Source: a bacterium (GTDB taxonomy: Bacteria; Spirochaetota; Spirochaetia; Treponematales; Rectinemataceae). From it: a stretch of DNA of 6,450 nt. Every line of letters begins with the position of its first letter. Position 1 is the stretch's first letter. The stretch is taken from the NCBI GenBank assembly GCA_021813065.1, contig JAKALZ010000112.1, forward strand, positions 1-6,450, read 5' to 3'. The position numbers were made by a program, and so were the translations under genes. A model generated the notes under the pieces. It did not search any database and had not been told where the DNA came from. It saw only the letters and a list, made by a program, of their open reading frames with translations. Shown here piece after piece: positions 4,984 to 6,450 of the stretch.

Positions 4984-5788
4984 GGTGCCTCAACCTTTCT
5001 TCCATCATGGCGACGAGCCGCGAGAAGAAGAGCGTCATCACGAGGTAAATGAGCGCGATGATGGTGTAGCTCTCAAAATATCTGAATGAAGTGGATGCGT
5101 ACTCTCTTCCTCTTCGGAGCAGGTCGGAAACCGCCAGAATCGACACGAGCGACGAATCCTTGAGGAGTGCGATGAACTCATTGCCGATGGGTGGAAGGAT
5201 TATTCGAATCGTTTGAGGAATGATGATTTTGCGCATCGCCATCGAGCGCGACATGCCGAGCGCGAGCGCGGCTTCCATTTGGCCTCGGGGAATGGCCTGC
5301 ATGCCCGCACGGAAAATTTCGGCCATGTAGGCGCCGTAGCAGATTGACATGGCCAGGATCGCGGCGGCGGGACCTTTGAGCCTAAGGAGCGGTCCGAGCG
5401 CATAGTAGATGTAGAAAAGCTGCACAAGGAGCGGAATGCCTCGGATCACCTCGACGTATACCGTCGCGATGCGGTTGATGAACAGCTTCTGCGAAATTCG
5501 TCCAAGCCCCGCGAAGAGCCCGATGAGCAGCGCGAAGAAGATCGAGACTAGGGTTACGGAGAATGTCGCGATGAGCCCATCCGGTACAAATGAGAGTATA
5601 CGGAGGTAGGGATCGGGACTCAGTATCGGGAGGAGGATGAGCAAGAATATCGCGCCAAAAAACGCGATATTCCACGAAGTAAGGAGGCTGCCCTCATCCT
5701 TTAAGGGGATGAGGGTGCCGTCCGTGACGTTGATCGTCGTTTTTTCTGAAGACTTGGAATTTCGATCCGTACGCGGAGATCCTTTCAT
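4967..5788 (-). CDS. Polar amino acid ABC transporter permease (HisMQ family)
   Basis: 273 residues, somewhat longer than typical HisM/GlnP proteins because of a hydrophilic head of about 36 residues and an extra hydrophobic segment (about 39-56). The conserved core starts near [14 protein letters not shown] (67). Membrane segments lie at about 69-95, 105-130, 140-158 and 241-260, with hydrophobic stretches near 195-218. [18 protein letters not shown] and the EAA coupling loop ([16 protein letters not shown], about 172-187), which docks on the ATPase, are family hallmarks. It is an inner-membrane protein, probably a homodimer since only one permease gene is present. It starts 18 nt after the binding-protein stop; the ATG lacks a clear Shine-Dalgarno (A-rich leader), so coupling to upstream translation is likely. 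Substrate not determinable. Confidence 0.93.
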   Translation of the reverse strand: MKGSPRTDRNSKSSEKTTINVTDGTLIPLKDEGSLLTSWNIAFFGAIFLLILLPILSPDPYLRILSFVPDGLIATFSVTLVSIFFALLIGLFAGLGRISQKLFINRIATVYVEVIRGIPLLVQLFYIYYALGPLLRLKGPAAAILAMSICYGAYMAEIFRAGMQAIPRGQMEAALALGMSRSMAMRKIIIPQTIRIILPPIGNEFIALLKDSSLVSILAVSDLLRRGREYASTSFRYFESYTIIALIYLVMTLFFSRLVAMMEERLRHRGKVH

Positions 5789-5806
5789 TTTTATTGTTGG
5801 ACCAGC

Positions 5807-6450
5807 CTATTGGAGCCACTTCTTCTGGAGCTCGTCGAGTTTGCCGCTCGCCTTGACCTTGGCGAGTCCGTCGTTGAAGAGCTTCAGGGTCTTGGTGTCG
5901 CCCTTCTTGAACGCGAAACCGAGCCACTCATCGGTGAAAGGCTTGCCGACGATCATCAATTTATCTTTGTAGGTGGCGTTCTGGAGCGCGAAGTTCGCGG
6001 CGATGGGCGAATCCGCGACGACGCCCTGGATGTTGCCGTTCACGAGGTCTTCGAACGCGAGGCCGACTTCATCGTAGGTCTTGAGTTCGACGCCCTGAAC
6101 TTTGCCAATCTCGATAGCGCCAGTGGTGCCGATCTGAGCGCCGACCTTCTTGCCGACGAGGTTATTGAGCGAGTTGATGCCGGTTGCATCTTTGCGGACG
6201 ACGAGAACCTGGCCCGCGTTGACATAGGGATCAGAGAAATCCATGGTCGCCTTGCGTTCGTCCGTGATGGTGACAGAAGACGCGATGACCTGGTAGTTGC
6301 CCGCGGCGAGACCGGCGAAGATGCCGTCCCAGGCGGTGTTCTTGATCTCGACCTGGAAGCCTTCCGCCTTGGCGATCTCATTCACGAGATCGATGTCAAA
6401 GCCGACGATGTTCTTGTTTGCGTCCACAAACTCCATGGGGGGCCATAGAT
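5807..6450 (-). CDS. Polar amino acid ABC transporter substrate-binding protein, truncated by window edge
   Basis: The frame stays open to the window end: codons before the Met at 6436 read LWPP, giving WPPMEFVD, the usual first-strand motif of family-3 (HisJ/GlnH-like) binding proteins. The true start is therefore outside, and the signal peptide plus a few dozen residues are missing. Counting from that Met, IVGFDIDLVNEIAK (10-23), TITDERKATMDFSDPY (56-71) and GVVADSPIA (138-146) are seen. By analogy with HisJ, Arg61 would hold the ligand carboxylate and Asp142 its amino group. It is a periplasmic protein, or lipid-anchored if a lipobox lies in the missing part. It is the first visible gene of the operon and feeds the permease and ATPase that follow. 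The ligand could be a basic, polar or cyclic amino acid. Confidence 0.93.
   Translation of the reverse strand, partial: LWPPMEFVDANKNIVGFDIDLVNEIAKAEGFQVEIKNTAWDGIFAGLAAGNYQVIASSVTITDERKATMDFSDPYVNAGQVLVVRKDATGINSLNNLVGKKVGAQIGTTGAIEIGKVQGVELKTYDEVGLAFEDLVNGNIQGVVADSPIAANFALQNATYKDKLMIVGKPFTDEWLGFAFKKGDTKTLKLFNDGLAKVKASGKLDELQKKWLQ

Noticed and set aside
4363..5052. 229-codon + strand frame opposite the ABC ATPase
   Set aside because: All ABC motifs are on the - strand; this frame crosses the ATPase/permease boundary and has no family signature.
5810..6448. 212-codon + strand frame opposite the binding-protein gene
   Set aside because: The - strand encodes a clear family-3 binding protein; the + frame is an acidic/hydrophobic shadow of it with no recognisable motif.

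Overview
The window reads as chromosomal DNA of a Gram-negative (diderm) bacterium. The genes are mostly GC-rich and the gaps between them AT-rich. A secreted bacterial lipocalin and a solute-binding-protein ABC importer suggest an outer membrane and periplasm. Two small dicluster ferredoxins and an OsmC-type thiol protein suggest an anaerobic or facultative lifestyle. I cannot fix the taxon from this sequence alone. No tRNA, rRNA, CRISPR array, transposase or phage gene is visible.

Left part (1-2790): the C-terminal two thirds of a galactarate dehydratase (GarD family, + strand, entering from outside the window) runs tail to tail into a Blc-type lipocalin (- strand). The lipocalin is divergent from a D-2-hydroxyacid dehydrogenase of the glyoxylate/hydroxypyruvate reductase type (+ strand). 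The divergent gap carries a 7-3-7 perfect inverted repeat that looks like a repressor operator. GarD and the dehydrogenase fit sugar-acid catabolism, in which galactarate breakdown ends in three-carbon hydroxy and keto acids, but the link is inferred from proximity.

Middle part (2791-4251): a redox-flavoured block, visibly less GC-rich than its flanks. It has an OsmC/Ohr-family gene (+ strand) facing two tandem paralogous ferredoxins (- strand). Both units have good sigma70-like promoters, and both promoters are overlaid by AT-rich symmetrical or repeated DNA. The osmC leader can alternatively be drawn as a long RNA hairpin that buries the Shine-Dalgarno and start codon. The convergent gap holds a strong 10-bp hairpin.

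Right part (4252-6450): a three-gene polar amino acid ABC importer on the - strand. The order is binding protein (cut by the window end), permease (18-nt gap), ATPase (overlapping the permease end). An imperfect hairpin and an 11-bp tandem repeat lie just beyond the operon.

Most genes belong to well known families. The less ordinary parts are the twin-ferredoxin/OsmC block with its promoter architecture, and an Ala/Ser-rich insertion in GarD.
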